Origin: Jonesia quinghaiensis DSM 15701
Lineage (GTDB): Bacteria > Actinomycetota > Actinomycetes > Actinomycetales > Cellulomonadaceae
DNA: 64,000 nt
Direction: 5' to 3'
Assembly: GCF_000423205.1 (NCBI RefSeq)
Contig: NZ_AUHN01000004.1
Coordinates: 496,001 to 560,000 of the forward strand
This document shows positions 1 through 8,296 of the stretch, piece after piece (position 1 is the first letter of the stretch; each line of letters starts with the position of its first letter). Made by a program: the position numbers and the translations under genes. The notes under the pieces are model-generated. The model saw nothing but the letters and a program-made list of their open reading frames with translations. It did no database searches and was not told the origin of the DNA.

Positions 1-635
1 CAGAAGCGACTTACGCGATGACGCGGGTGGTGGAAGAAGGCTCAGGTCAAAAGGCGCGAGCAATTGGCCACCCCATTGCCGGTAAAACTGGAACATCGAA
101 CGAGAACCGTTCCGCATGGTTTGTGGGTTACACCCCCAGCTACGCCACCGCTATCGCGCTCTACCAGAGCACTGAAACTGGCGGTCAGGACAGCATCACT
201 CCCTTTGGTGGTTACTCAGAAATCACCGGTAGCTCAGTTCCTCTCGATATCTGGGTGGATTACATGGGCCGCGTGCTGAAAGACGAGCCAGTGGAGGACT
301 TCCCTGCACGCACGGTGGTTCAAAAAGCGCCGGAACCTGTGTACACCGAAGAGCCCGAACCAGAAGAAACTGAAGAGCCCGAGCCGGAAGAAACTGAAGA
401 GCCCGAACCGGAGCCAACCCAGGAGCCGACTCAGGAGCCGACTCAGGAGCCAACGCAAGAGCCGACTCAGGAACCGACGCAAGAGCCAACGCAAGAGCCA
501 ACGCAAGAGCCAACTCAGGAACCGACTAACCCGGACAACGGGGGCGGCGGTAATCAAGGCGGCGGAAACCAAGGTGGCGGCAATTCTGGTGGCACAGGAG
601 GTACCGGCACAGATACGTCGGGCGGTAATCCGTAG
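1..635 (+). CDS. Class A penicillin-binding protein, C-terminal fragment (gene starts outside window)
   Basis: This is the 3' end of a bifunctional peptidoglycan synthase (PonA type); the reading frame enters at base 3. The transpeptidase motif KTGTS is visible at about 82-96, followed by the typical C-terminal lobe (AWFVGYTP). The catalytic SxxK and the glycosyltransferase domain lie upstream of the window. After the domain comes a long low-complexity extracellular tail: acidic EPEPEETEE units, nine EPTQ repeats, then a Gly/Asn-rich end. Such Pro/Glu/Thr tails are common on actinobacterial PonA proteins and probably cross or contact the wall. A strong hairpin follows the stop codon. Class assignment is firm from the motif and tail; the paralogue cannot be decided from the fragment. 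Confidence 0.9.
   Translation, partial: EATYAMTRVVEEGSGQKARAIGHPIAGKTGTSNENRSAWFVGYTPSYATAIALYQSTETGGQDSITPFGGYSEITGSSVPLDIWVDYMGRVLKDEPVEDFPARTVVQKAPEPVYTEEPEPEETEEPEPEETEEPEPEPTQEPTQEPTQEPTQEPTQEPTQEPTQEPTQEPTQEPTNPDNGGGGNQGGGNQGGGNSGGTGGTGTDTSGGNP
411..530 (+). repeat. Tandem 12-bp coding repeats (EPTQ)n in the PBP tail
   Basis: Nine consecutive 12-bp units encode EPTQ and a tenth encodes EPTN. Third positions vary (cca/ccg, act/acg, cag/caa), so the array is not a fresh duplication but may still vary in copy number between strains. It is preceded by two acidic EEPEPEE units at roughly 349-410. Confidence 0.9.
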
Positions 636-646
636 TGTGATCTACA

Positions 647-687
647 TGCCTGCCGCCACGAAAACATACCTTTTTTGGCGGCAGGCA
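647..687 (+). terminator. Hairpin after the PBP gene
   Basis: Perfect 11-bp arms TGCCTGCCGCC (647-657) and GGCGGCAGGCA (677-687) with a 19-nt loop that ends in six T. There is no T-run after the stem, so termination is likely but of the U-tract-poor kind. Confidence 0.6.
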
Positions 688-718
688 GGTAAAGTAGCCA
701 ATTGCTGTGCCCTCGTGC

Positions 719-738
719 GCCCAGATTCGAATCTGGGC
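719..738. promoter_or_regulatory. Perfect 20-bp palindrome upstream of rpsF
   Basis: Bases 719-738 form a perfect palindrome with half site GCCCAGATTC. It lies 104 bp before rpsF, in the promoter/leader region of the ribosomal operon. It could be a protein-binding site or part of the leader RNA; a second short dyad (CACGG/CCGTG, 798-812) lies closer to the gene. Confidence 0.45.
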
Positions 739-841
739 ATGTCAGATGCCTGTGGCAACCTGATTATCGAGCGCACCGCGCATGAAGCCCTTCTGTCACG
801 GACAGACCGTGACCGTCTAGACCATAGGAGGTGGGTAAAGC

Positions 842-1129
842 ATGCGTCAGTACGAAATGATGATGATTCTCTCCCCGGACGTCGAGGAGCGTAACCTCAA
901 CGCCAACATCGAGAAGCTCGTCAACGTCGTTCCCCAAGAGGGCGGCAAGATTGACGGTATCGACATCTGGGGCCGTCGCCGGATGTCTTACGAGATCGCG
1001 AAGAAGGCTGAAGGCATCTACGCCGTCATCACCTTCACCGCAACTCCTGCAACGACCAAGGAACTTGAGCGCCAACTCGGTATTAACGAGTCGGTTCTGC
1101 GCATCAAGGTCCTGCGCGTCGCTGCCTGA
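842..1129 (+). CDS. rpsF: 30S ribosomal protein S6
   Basis: S6 is a small-subunit protein of the central domain that pairs with S18. The 95-aa product has the normal length and the typical start [13 protein letters not shown] and the [10 protein letters not shown] segment. A strong Shine-Dalgarno (aggaggtg, 826-833) precedes the ATG. It is the first gene of the conserved rpsF-ssb-rpsR-rplI operon, and the roughly 200-bp leader contains dyads that could serve S6/S18 autoregulation, which is known in bacteria but not demonstrated here. Confidence 0.98.
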   Translation: MRQYEMMMILSPDVEERNLNANIEKLVNVVPQEGGKIDGIDIWGRRRMSYEIAKKAEGIYAVITFTATPATTKELERQLGINESVLRIKVLRVAA

Positions 1130-1180
1130 GCTCACGCTACCCCCTAGCAACCTCATCCACGGTTAACAAGGAGACAAAAC

Positions 1181-1756
1181 ATGGCAGGAGACACCATCAT
1201 CACGGTGGTTGGGAACCTTACCGGGGACCCAGAACTTCGATTCACTGCCTCTGGTGTTGCTGTTGCAAGCTTCACCATTGCGTCTACCCCACGCAGCTTT
1301 GACCGCCAATCAAACGAGTGGAAGGACGGGGAAGCCCTCTTCCTTCGCTGCTCGATCTGGCGTGAAGCTGCCGAAAACGTGGCTGAGTCACTAACGAAGG
1401 GCATGCGCGTCATTGCTCAGGGCCGTCTCGTTCAGCGCTCATTTGAGACACGCGAAGGGGAGAAGCGCACCGTCGTCGAACTTCAAGTGGAGGAAATTGG
1501 TCCTTCGCTTCGTTACTCGTCAGCAAAAGTTACTCGCAACCAGCGTTCAGGAGGGTCCGGTGGATTCTCTGGTGGCGCAGGTGCAGCGCAAGCTGCGGGT
1601 GGTAACCAGGGCGGATTCAACAACGCCCCAGCTGGCGGTGGGTTCAACCAACCTAGCGGTAATGGGTTCGGCGCAAGTTCTGGAGGTCGGAACGATGACC
1701 CGTGGGCATCCGCGGGACCGGCAGGCGGCGGATTCGCCGACGAGCCTCCGTTCTGA
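1181..1756 (+). CDS. ssb: Single-stranded DNA-binding protein
   Basis: SSB coats single-stranded DNA during replication and repair. The 191-aa product has an N-terminal OB fold (about residues 1-110, with the [10 protein letters not shown] motif), a Gly/Gln/Asn-rich flexible linker, and the acidic tip ending DEPPF that recruits partner proteins. Its position between rpsF and rpsR is the standard actinobacterial order. A good ribosome-binding site (aaggag) precedes the ATG. Length and architecture are normal for actinobacterial SSB. Confidence 0.98.
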   Translation: MAGDTIITVVGNLTGDPELRFTASGVAVASFTIASTPRSFDRQSNEWKDGEALFLRCSIWREAAENVAESLTKGMRVIAQGRLVQRSFETREGEKRTVVELQVEEIGPSLRYSSAKVTRNQRSGGSGGFSGGAGAAQAAGGNQGGFNNAPAGGGFNQPSGNGFGASSGGRNDDPWASAGPAGGGFADEPPF

Positions 1757-1817
1757 TACTTACTCGTAGACATTCCGTCTGGCTCACGCCAGGCACCTCG
1801 TGAAGGAGCATTTCGCA

Positions 1818-2054
1818 ATGGCAAAGACCGTTGTGCGTAAGCCCAAGAAGAAGTCAAACCCACTGAAGTCAGCAAAAATTGACGCAGTGGACTACAAGGA
1901 CACCGCACTGCTGCGCAAGTTCATTTCCGACCGTGGAAAGATTCGTGCACGCCGTGTTACTGGTGTTTCGGTCCAGGAGCAGCGCCAAATCGCTCGTGCC
2001 GTGAAAAACGCACGTGAGATGGCTCTTCTTCCTTACTCATCGTCAGCACGCTGA
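1818..2054 (+). CDS. rpsR: 30S ribosomal protein S18
   Basis: The 78-aa product carries the S18 signature with [19 protein letters not shown] and the basic [13 protein letters not shown] segment, and binds 16S rRNA with S6. The start at 1818 ([12 protein letters not shown]) is chosen over an upstream ATG at 1800 because gaaggag (1802-1808) is correctly spaced for it. It is the third gene of the operon. It has no obvious zinc-binding CxxC, so it looks like the zinc-independent form. Confidence 0.97.
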   Translation: MAKTVVRKPKKKSNPLKSAKIDAVDYKDTALLRKFISDRGKIRARRVTGVSVQEQRQIARAVKNAREMALLPYSSSAR

Positions 2055-2073
2055 TAGGGGAGTGGAATAAATC

Positions 2074-2526
2074 ATGGCAACTAACAAGCTGATTCTGACC
2101 CACGAAGTCGACAACCTCGGTGAAGCCGGTGACGTTGTTGAGGTAAAGGCTGGTTACGCTCGTAACTACCTGATCCCTCGCAAGCTCGCCACACCATGGA
2201 CCAAGGGTGGAGAAGCCCAGGTCGAGGCTATCCGTCGTGCCCGTAAGGCACGCGAAGTGGCAAACCTTGAGGACGCTCGCGCACTGCGTGACGCCGTCCA
2301 GTCCGAAGGCGTCACTGTGACTGCCGCAGCATCCAAGGAAGGGCGACTCTTCGGGTCTGTTACCACCGCTGAGATCGCTGCTGCTGTCGCCGCCAAGGGC
2401 AACAAGATCGACCGCCGCAAGATCCAAATCACTGAACCGTTGAAGTCCACTGGTGACTACACGGTGACCGTTCGCATTCACCCTGAAGTGACTGCAACGA
2501 TCAAGGTGAAGGTTGTTGCTGCTTGA
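2074..2526 (+). CDS. rplI: 50S ribosomal protein L9
   Basis: L9 binds 23S rRNA domain V and bridges ribosomes. The 150-aa product has the N-terminal domain (KLILTHEVDNLGEAGDVVEVKAGYARNYL; residues 4-32), a central helix and the C-terminal domain ending IKVKVVAA. It lies 19 bp after rpsR and is the last gene of the operon; a strong hairpin follows at 2571-2607. Confidence 0.98.
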   Translation: MATNKLILTHEVDNLGEAGDVVEVKAGYARNYLIPRKLATPWTKGGEAQVEAIRRARKAREVANLEDARALRDAVQSEGVTVTAAASKEGRLFGSVTTAEIAAAVAAKGNKIDRRKIQITEPLKSTGDYTVTVRIHPEVTATIKVKVVAA

Positions 2527-2570
2527 TCTGATCATTCTGTAAACGCTCCGGCGTTAACACGATGACCATC

Positions 2571-2607
2571 CGATGCCCCCGCCCACCACTGGTGGACGGG
2601 GGCATCG
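2571..2607. terminator. Terminator between convergent rplI and MATE genes
   Basis: Arms CGATGCCCCC (2571-2580) and GGGGGCATCG (2598-2607) enclose a further CCACC/GGTGG pairing. It sits between the converging rplI and MATE exporter genes and can serve both directions. Confidence 0.85.
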
Positions 2608-2668
2608 TTGTGTCAGCCCAGTGCCTCGACAGCGCACTCACGGGCAGTCATGACACGCTCATACGGGA

Positions 2669-4018
2669 TTAGCCCACGCGCATCCACCGTGTGTCACGAA
2701 TGCGCCACCCTGTAGTGGCCGCTCGTACGAGCATAAACACCCCGGCAAAGGCGCCCCACAGCCACACCAAACCCCACACACCGGCTGGCGCCCACATGTG
2801 CACTGCAATGGCAAACGGCGCGTATACGGCCAGGTTGAGAACCCCAACCTTCGCAAGATACACGCCGTCTCCCGCCCCAATGAGCACCCCGTCTAGCACA
2901 CACACCCACCCGGTGATGGGCATCGTGATGCCTGCGATCAGCGCCGCCCAGGCGATGGCGTTTTGTACTTGGGTGTCAGCGGTGAAAACCGGGGCCGCGA
3001 AAAATCCGGCAGCAACAATGAGACCTCCCACGACCGCGCCACCCCACACGCCCCAGCCAAGGGTTCGGCGCAGGACTGTGCGTGCGCCGTCACGGTCACT
3101 AGCCCCGAGCCTGTTCCCGATGAGGGTTTGGGCGGCAATAGCCAAAGCGTCGAGACCAAACGCTGCGAAACCCCACAGGCTGTAGACAACTTGATGCCCG
3201 GCGAGACTGATCGCACCAAGGCCAGTTGCTGTGAACACGGTCAACAACAGCGCGATGCGCAATGACAAGGTACGGAGCAGGAGCGGTGCGCCACCGCGCA
3301 TCGACAGGAGAATACCTGCGCGGGCTGGGGCAATGGGAATGTTTTCGCGCAGTGCACGGCGAACAACAATGCCTGCCAACACCACCGCCATGAGGATTTG
3401 CGTGATTGCGGTGCCCAGCCCTGACCCGGCGATTCCCATGCCGACGCCCCACACCAGGGTGGCGGATAGCGCGGCGTTGAGGATGGCGCCAGCTGAGGCT
3501 ATCCACAGGGGTGTGCGGGCATCTTGGAACCCTCGTAGTACGCCTGTGGCTGCCATGACGATGAGCATTCCTGGTAGTCCAGGCGCTGACCAGGTGAGGT
3601 AGATGACGCCTTGGTTGAGGACTTCGCTGTTAGCGCCGAGCGCGCTGAGGAGTGGGCGCGCGGTGGTGATGAGGAGTGCGGTGAGGAGTAGTCCTAACCC
3701 TCCGGCAAGCCATAGGCCGTCGATTCCGGCTCGTAGTGCCTCGGTGCGGCGGTCAGCGCCTAGGTGGCGTGCGACGGCGGCTGTGGTGGCGTAGGCGAGA
3801 AAAACGCAGAGTCCCACCAGGGTGGTCAGGACTGTGGAGGCAACGCCGAGACCTGCGAGTTCGTAGGTTCCTAGGCGGCCAACGATGGCAGAGTCAATGA
3901 GGATGAACAGTGGTTCTGCGATGAGTGCGCCAAGTGAGGGCACAGCAATTGCCAGGATGGAACGGTCTAGGGCGCGCGGATCCGGGGTGTGTTGGTGGTT
4001 GGATGCTGGGGTGTCCAC
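2669..4018 (-). CDS. MATE family efflux transporter (DinF-like)
   Basis: A 449-aa, 12-helix integral membrane protein of the MATE (MatE/DinF) family, which exports drugs or metabolites using Na+ or H+ gradients. The first helix region shows the family pattern ALDRSILAIAVPSLGALIAEPLF followed by IIDSAIVGRLG-like sequence, repeated after the mid-point as two homologous halves. The start is a GTG with a weak ribosome-binding site. It is a single gene opposed to its neighbours, inserted between rplI and dnaB, which are adjacent in many relatives. Substrate cannot be inferred. Confidence 0.9.
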   Translation of the reverse strand: MDTPASNHQHTPDPRALDRSILAIAVPSLGALIAEPLFILIDSAIVGRLGTYELAGLGVASTVLTTLVGLCVFLAYATTAAVARHLGADRRTEALRAGIDGLWLAGGLGLLLTALLITTARPLLSALGANSEVLNQGVIYLTWSAPGLPGMLIVMAATGVLRGFQDARTPLWIASAGAILNAALSATLVWGVGMGIAGSGLGTAITQILMAVVLAGIVVRRALRENIPIAPARAGILLSMRGGAPLLLRTLSLRIALLLTVFTATGLGAISLAGHQVVYSLWGFAAFGLDALAIAAQTLIGNRLGASDRDGARTVLRRTLGWGVWGGAVVGGLIVAAGFFAAPVFTADTQVQNAIAWAALIAGITMPITGWVCVLDGVLIGAGDGVYLAKVGVLNLAVYAPFAIAVHMWAPAGVWGLVWLWGAFAGVFMLVRAATTGWRIRDTRWMRVG

Positions 4019-4067
4019 GTGGTGGTCGTTTCTTGGGTTGTGGGAAGTTTTTCTTCACCACATTGTG

Positions 4068-4230
4068 TCATCCACAGCCGGATCCCCATGATTACAGGGG
4101 TTGTGGACAGTGTGGTGTGCGATATGCACAGGCAGACTGGCTTTTCCCCAGATTCGTCCACAGGTGTGGGTGGCAGTCTCGTGCGGTAATGCACAGTTAT
4201 CCCCACCCCTGTGGGAAAGCCTGTGGATAA
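4068..4230. promoter_or_regulatory. Cluster of DnaA-box-like 9-mers upstream of dnaB
   Basis: Five sites match the DnaA box TTATCCACA fully or nearly: TCATCCACA (4068-4076), CTGTCCACA on the minus strand (4102-4110), TCGTCCACA (4154-4162), TTATCCCCA (4197-4205) and a perfect match on the minus strand (4222-4230). They fill the 316-bp gap between the MATE and dnaB starts. The most likely role is DnaA control of dnaB; see findings. Confidence 0.6.
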
Positions 4231-4334
4231 CTTTTTGTCAGAGGGCGCCACCAAACTTTCTTCAACAGATGATCCGCGATAGTCTCACGCGGGTGCGAAC
4301 ACCTGTGTTGTTCCCAAACCCGTGAAGGAGAACA

Positions 4335-5708
4335 GTGACTGTCGAGGCTGCCCCGCCCACATACTCCGGCTCGGGAGGCAACGAGCGGTCCTTTGATCGG
4401 ACACCGCCACAGGACATCGCAGCAGAACAAAGCGTGCTCGGTGGGATGCTGATCTCCAAAGACGCTATCGCTGACGTGATCTCTCAAATTAAGGGAGTGG
4501 ATTTCTACCGCCCCGCCCACGAGGCGATTTACGACGCGGTAATCGACCTCTACGGCCATGGTGAACCAGCTGACGCCATCACCGTTGTCGCTGAACTTAA
4601 CAAACGTGGCAGCCTTGACCGTATCGGTGGGGCACCCTACATTCACGACCTCATCGCCTCAGTGCCCACCGCAGCGAACGCTGGGTATTACGCGCGCATC
4701 GTGCGGGAACGCGCCATCATGCGCCGCCTCGTTGAGGCGGGTACGCGCATCGTGCAACTGGGGTATGCCACCGAAGGCGAAGAAGTCGACGATGTCGTCA
4801 ACAATGCCCAGGCGGAAATTTACAACATCACCGAAAACCGCCTGTCAGAGGATTACGTCGCCCTTGGCACGTTCCTTGGCGATGCGATTGATGAGATTGA
4901 AGCCGCCCAGTCAAACCCTGGGGGAATGACGGGTGTCCCCACTGGTCTTGCTGACTTCGACCGGCTCACGAACGGCCTGCACCCAGGCCAAATGATCGTT
5001 ATCGCGGCCCGCCCGGCTATGGGTAAATCCACGCTGGGTATTGACTTGGTGCGGTCAGCGTCTATCAAACACAAACAGACATCTGTTGTGTTCTCCCTCG
5101 AAATGGGCCGTAACGAAATCGCACAGCGCATTATTGCCGCTGAGGCGCGCATCCACATGCAAAAACTGCGTAATGGTGACATGGATGAAAGTGACTGGCA
5201 GCGGCTCGCGCAAGCACAAACACGCATGGCCGATGCTCCGCTGTTTATTGATGATTCCCCCAACATGTCCCTGATGGAGATTCGGGCCAAGTGTAGGCGC
5301 CTGAAGCAACGTCATGACCTCAAGCTTGTTGCGATCGACTATTTGCAGTTGATGTCTTCTGGTAAACGCGTGGAATCGCGCCAACAAGAGGTTTCTGAGT
5401 TCTCCCGTGCCCTGAAATTGCTTGCGAAGGAACTTGAAGTTCCAGTGATCGCGATTTCCCAGCTGAACCGTGGACCAGAGCAACGACAAGACAAACGGCC
5501 CGCGATCTCTGATTTGCGTGAATCTGGGTCCATTGAGCAGGACGCTGACATGGTGATTCTGGTGCACCGCCCCGATGCGTACGAGAAAGAGCACCCACGA
5601 GCAGGCGAAGCTGACCTGATTGTCGCGAAACACCGTAATGGGCCTACTGCCGATATTACTGTCGCGTTCCAAGGGCACTACTCCCGATTTGTCGATATGC
5701 AGCAGTGA
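4335..5708 (+). CDS. dnaB: Replicative DNA helicase DnaB
   Basis: DnaB is the hexameric 5'-3' helicase at the replication fork. The 457-aa protein has the N-terminal DnaB domain (residues about 27-130, starting PPQDIAAEQSVLGGML), a linker, and the RecA-like C-terminal ATPase with Walker A ARPAMGKST (about 225-233), Walker B region VAIDYLQLM (about 335-345) and the RESGSIEQDAD motif. Length shows no intein, although inteins are frequent in actinobacterial dnaB. A GTG start with gaaggag four bases upstream is used. The upstream gap is rich in DnaA boxes. Confidence 0.98.
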   Translation: MTVEAAPPTYSGSGGNERSFDRTPPQDIAAEQSVLGGMLISKDAIADVISQIKGVDFYRPAHEAIYDAVIDLYGHGEPADAITVVAELNKRGSLDRIGGAPYIHDLIASVPTAANAGYYARIVRERAIMRRLVEAGTRIVQLGYATEGEEVDDVVNNAQAEIYNITENRLSEDYVALGTFLGDAIDEIEAAQSNPGGMTGVPTGLADFDRLTNGLHPGQMIVIAARPAMGKSTLGIDLVRSASIKHKQTSVVFSLEMGRNEIAQRIIAAEARIHMQKLRNGDMDESDWQRLAQAQTRMADAPLFIDDSPNMSLMEIRAKCRRLKQRHDLKLVAIDYLQLMSSGKRVESRQQEVSEFSRALKLLAKELEVPVIAISQLNRGPEQRQDKRPAISDLRESGSIEQDADMVILVHRPDAYEKEHPRAGEADLIVAKHRNGPTADITVAFQGHYSRFVDMQQ

Positions 5709-5893
5709 CCTATTGGTATGGTGAGAACACATCCAGACGCACCTTGACTGGGTGATGCAAAAACAACCAAGAACCTTAAGGTTTCGCGGGAGTCAGCCGA
5801 TCTTTAGCAATGGATAGACGGCTCCATGCCGACCTGTAAGACACGTGCCGACACGTCCGCGCCAGCGGGTGGGGAAAGACTAAAGTTTCAGCC

Positions 5894-6649
5894 ATGAGTC
5901 CATCTGACGTTTCACAAGACAACACAGCTTCCCTCGCGGAGGCTTCTGTCCGGCGTGCAGTTGACGCCCTCCAGCAGGGGACCGGACAGTATGACGGTAG
6001 CGCAGTCGAGGCAATGAAGCAGGCCCGCGCATTCTTCAACTCGCAGAACCTCTACGCCCAGGCTGCCACCTGTGCGTTGAACCTTGGCGACCACTTCTGG
6101 AAAAAAGAAGATGTTGAACGCGCTAAGGACTATTACGAGGCTGCGCGTAACGAGTTCGCGCTTGCTGACATTGAACGCCAAACCGCTGACGCCACGATGA
6201 ACCTTGCTATGGTGCTGTGGAAAGAGGGCGACCTTGCGCGCGCTCGTGCCCTGTACCTTGAGGCACTGAACTACTTCACGTCAGAGTCACTCGACCATGA
6301 CATGGCGTCAGTTAAGGTGTCGCTCGCAGGCGTTCACGAGTCCGCTGGTGAACACGACCTGGCCTTAGCGGCTTACCGTGATTCCTTGGCGTACTACGAG
6401 GCGCACGACAGTGCTAAGCGCGTTGACCAGTGCCGTGCGGGTATTGGCCGCGTGCTGCTGTATGACGACAAGTTCGATGAAGCTGAACCATACTTTGTGC
6501 AAGCTAGCGAAGGGTTCCGCGAACGCGAAGAAACCAAGCAGTACGGTGATTGCCTCGTGGCTCTCGCTGACATTTACCACGCGCAGGGTCGCAATGACGA
6601 TGCCCGTCGCACTTTCGAAGAGGCCCGCCGGGTATTTTCCATCAACTGA
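5894..6649 (+). CDS. Tetratricopeptide repeat protein
   Basis: A 251-aa soluble protein built almost wholly of TPR helix pairs (about residues 45-245), with repeats such as QAATCALNLGDHFWKKEDVERAKDYY-type units recurring about every 40 residues. TPR proteins are binding scaffolds; no enzyme domain, signal peptide or membrane helix is seen. It is monocistronic, separated from dnaB by 185 bp and followed by a strong terminator. The specific partner is unknown. A 12-bp palindrome AACCTTAAGGTT (5772-5783) lies in its upstream region. Confidence 0.85.
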   Translation: MSPSDVSQDNTASLAEASVRRAVDALQQGTGQYDGSAVEAMKQARAFFNSQNLYAQAATCALNLGDHFWKKEDVERAKDYYEAARNEFALADIERQTADATMNLAMVLWKEGDLARARALYLEALNYFTSESLDHDMASVKVSLAGVHESAGEHDLALAAYRDSLAYYEAHDSAKRVDQCRAGIGRVLLYDDKFDEAEPYFVQASEGFREREETKQYGDCLVALADIYHAQGRNDDARRTFEEARRVFSIN

Positions 6650-6679
6650 TGGCACCTGCGAGGTAACTCTCCACAGTCT

Positions 6680-6714
6680 CCAACGCCGGGCGGCGCTCAT
6701 CCGCCCGGCGTTGG
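6680..6714 (+). terminator. Rho-independent terminator after the TPR gene
   Basis: Perfect 14-bp arms (6680-6693 and 6701-6714; inner GCCGGGCGG pairing) with a 7-nt loop, followed by TCTTTT. A textbook intrinsic terminator. Confidence 0.95.
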
Positions 6715-6747
6715 TCTTTTGTGAGGCCAGTAAGGCACAATGAACCC

Positions 6748-7347
6748 ATGAATGGTGGGATCAGGCGCGCTGTGGCGCGATTCGGGACACGACTCAGCCC
6801 TTGGAACCATGTTTCGACGGTGCAGGTTCAACCTGGTGAGTCACGGATCCTCATTGGTGCACCCCACACCTCAAACTGGGATTTCATCATCATGTTGGCG
6901 ATCGCTTGGGACATGAAGCTGACGTTCCGTTGGCTGGGGAAAGACTCACTGTTCCGAGGTGTCATGGGGCCGGTGATGCGCGGTTTGGGGGGTATCCCCG
7001 TGGACCGCAAACGCCCCTATGGGCTGGTGGAAAACCTTGTTGACCAAGCCCACAACACCGACGATGCTTTTGCGCTGGTTGTGACCCCGGAAGGCACCCG
7101 TGGAAAGGGCACGCACTGGAAGTCTGGTTTTTACCGGATTGCGCTGCAAACAGGGTTCCCCATCACCTTGGGGTATGTGGACCGCACAACCCGAACCTTC
7201 GGCTTGGGAATGACCTTCATCCCAACCGGCGATGTCCGCCAGGACATGGACACTATCCGCGAGTTCTACCGTGACAAAGCGGGATTCCACCCGCAATCTC
7301 GCACGGAACCACGGCTCCGTGAAGAGGACCGCGAAGACCGCGACTGA
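6748..7347 (+). CDS. 1-acyl-glycerol-3-phosphate acyltransferase-like (PlsC/LPLAT) protein
   Basis: A 199-aa cytoplasmic-face acyltransferase of the LPLAT superfamily. The catalytic HxxxxD motif appears as APHTSNWD near residue 34 and the substrate-binding block as VVTPEGTRGKG near residue 110. The variant with HTSNWD and the shorter length match the small bacterial subfamily acting on unknown glycerolipid or other acceptors. The start at 6748 is chosen because the longer frame would begin inside the terminator tail of the TPR gene. It is single, with no lipid genes beside it. Confidence 0.85.
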   Translation: MNGGIRRAVARFGTRLSPWNHVSTVQVQPGESRILIGAPHTSNWDFIIMLAIAWDMKLTFRWLGKDSLFRGVMGPVMRGLGGIPVDRKRPYGLVENLVDQAHNTDDAFALVVTPEGTRGKGTHWKSGFYRIALQTGFPITLGYVDRTTRTFGLGMTFIPTGDVRQDMDTIREFYRDKAGFHPQSRTEPRLREEDREDRD

Positions 7348-7644
7348 CTGCGGTGAAGCTGTGTTGCCCGCCTGATCACTCCAAAAAAAGGCCTATGGAT
7401 CGCTGGGGTTCGCAGGTGGAGATATCGAAATTTCGAGATTCGACGGGTCCGTGGTAAGAACTTGACGTTTATTACTTAATGATTTCTCTCTAAATAACGT
7501 GTTCATTGATGGTTGTCCATCCCATGTGCTGAAAAAGTGACCTCGTATCATGTCTTTCAAATGCTAGCTTTTAGTAGGGTTTATAAGTTATGCTTTCTGG
7601 TAGCAATAATGCCCAACCTTCTCTGACCAAATTTTGGAGACAAA
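7348..7644. other. AT-rich intergenic region
   Basis: About 300 bases with visibly lower GC than the flanks, leading into the AT-rich orphan gene. A 12-bp palindrome TCGAAATTTCGA occurs near 7424-7435. No tRNA, att repeat or transposase remnant was recognised. Confidence 0.5.
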
Positions 7645-8202
7645 ATGCACCTTGAACCACAGTTGCTGACTCTTGGAAATGAAAAAGACGAAGAGGATGC
7701 GGAGGTCATATTTCGAGTTTTTCAGGCCTTGCTTCCGTTTCGACTTACGCACGTATCTTTTGTGAATAGAACGGCCCGAGAGGCTGTGCAAAAGATATGG
7801 CAAGAACCACGATTGCCGAAGTCTGGGAAAAAAAGACTAAAAAGGCCCCTCGATTTTCCTTGGAGCCCTGAAGCGCGGGATTTATACTTTAGTGGAGATA
7901 CAGCTAACAAGTTGGTCTTGGAGCACATGATTCCGATAAGTGCACTGACGGAACGTTTGTTTTCCGAGCTGGAAAACAATTCATGTGAGTCGGGTGATGT
8001 TTTGGAATTTCTTAAGCAAAATCACTCGGGATTCGTCTTTGCTATTATCACCAAGGATGAGGACAAACGCATTGCAAATTCCGGCTTTAAGAAGAAAAGC
8101 TCGGACTTGAGCAATGTTTGGCTACGTTACAAGGAGGCTCTTGGCCTCGATAGTAGTGACTTTACCTCGGTTACCAACGATCCTAGGTTCAAGGAAAGCT
8201 AA
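7645..8202 (+). CDS. AT-rich orphan protein with weak HNH-like motif
   Basis: A 185-aa soluble protein I do not recognise. The one suggestive stretch is KLVLEHMIPISAL (about residues 91-103), which resembles the E-H-x-x-P region of HNH/His-Me finger endonucleases, but the following N and H are not clear. Base composition and codon use (many A/T third positions) differ strongly from neighbours, indicating recent acquisition. The start has a good ggag ribosome-binding site. It stands alone. A restriction-like or other defence nuclease is possible but unproven. Confidence 0.65.
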   Translation: MHLEPQLLTLGNEKDEEDAEVIFRVFQALLPFRLTHVSFVNRTAREAVQKIWQEPRLPKSGKKRLKRPLDFPWSPEARDLYFSGDTANKLVLEHMIPISALTERLFSELENNSCESGDVLEFLKQNHSGFVFAIITKDEDKRIANSGFKKKSSDLSNVWLRYKEALGLDSSDFTSVTNDPRFKES

Positions 8203-8296
8203 ATTTTCTTCGGTTTGGCTTCCCAAAAATTGACGACCATTATTGACAGGGCTTTCACTTCTGGTGGACTGTTGGTCTGAATGAGGCCGGGGCGTC

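Noticed and set aside
223..572. Two minus-strand ORFs opposite the PBP tail
   Set aside because: Leu/Ala/Arg-only low-complexity shadows of the EPTQ repeat; no start signal.
4019..4334. Chromosomal origin oriC
   Set aside because: DnaA boxes are present but dnaA, dnaN, rpmH and an AT-rich unwinding tract are not; kept as a regulatory cluster.
4335..5708. Intein in DnaB
   Set aside because: Length 457 aa and uninterrupted Walker motifs show none.
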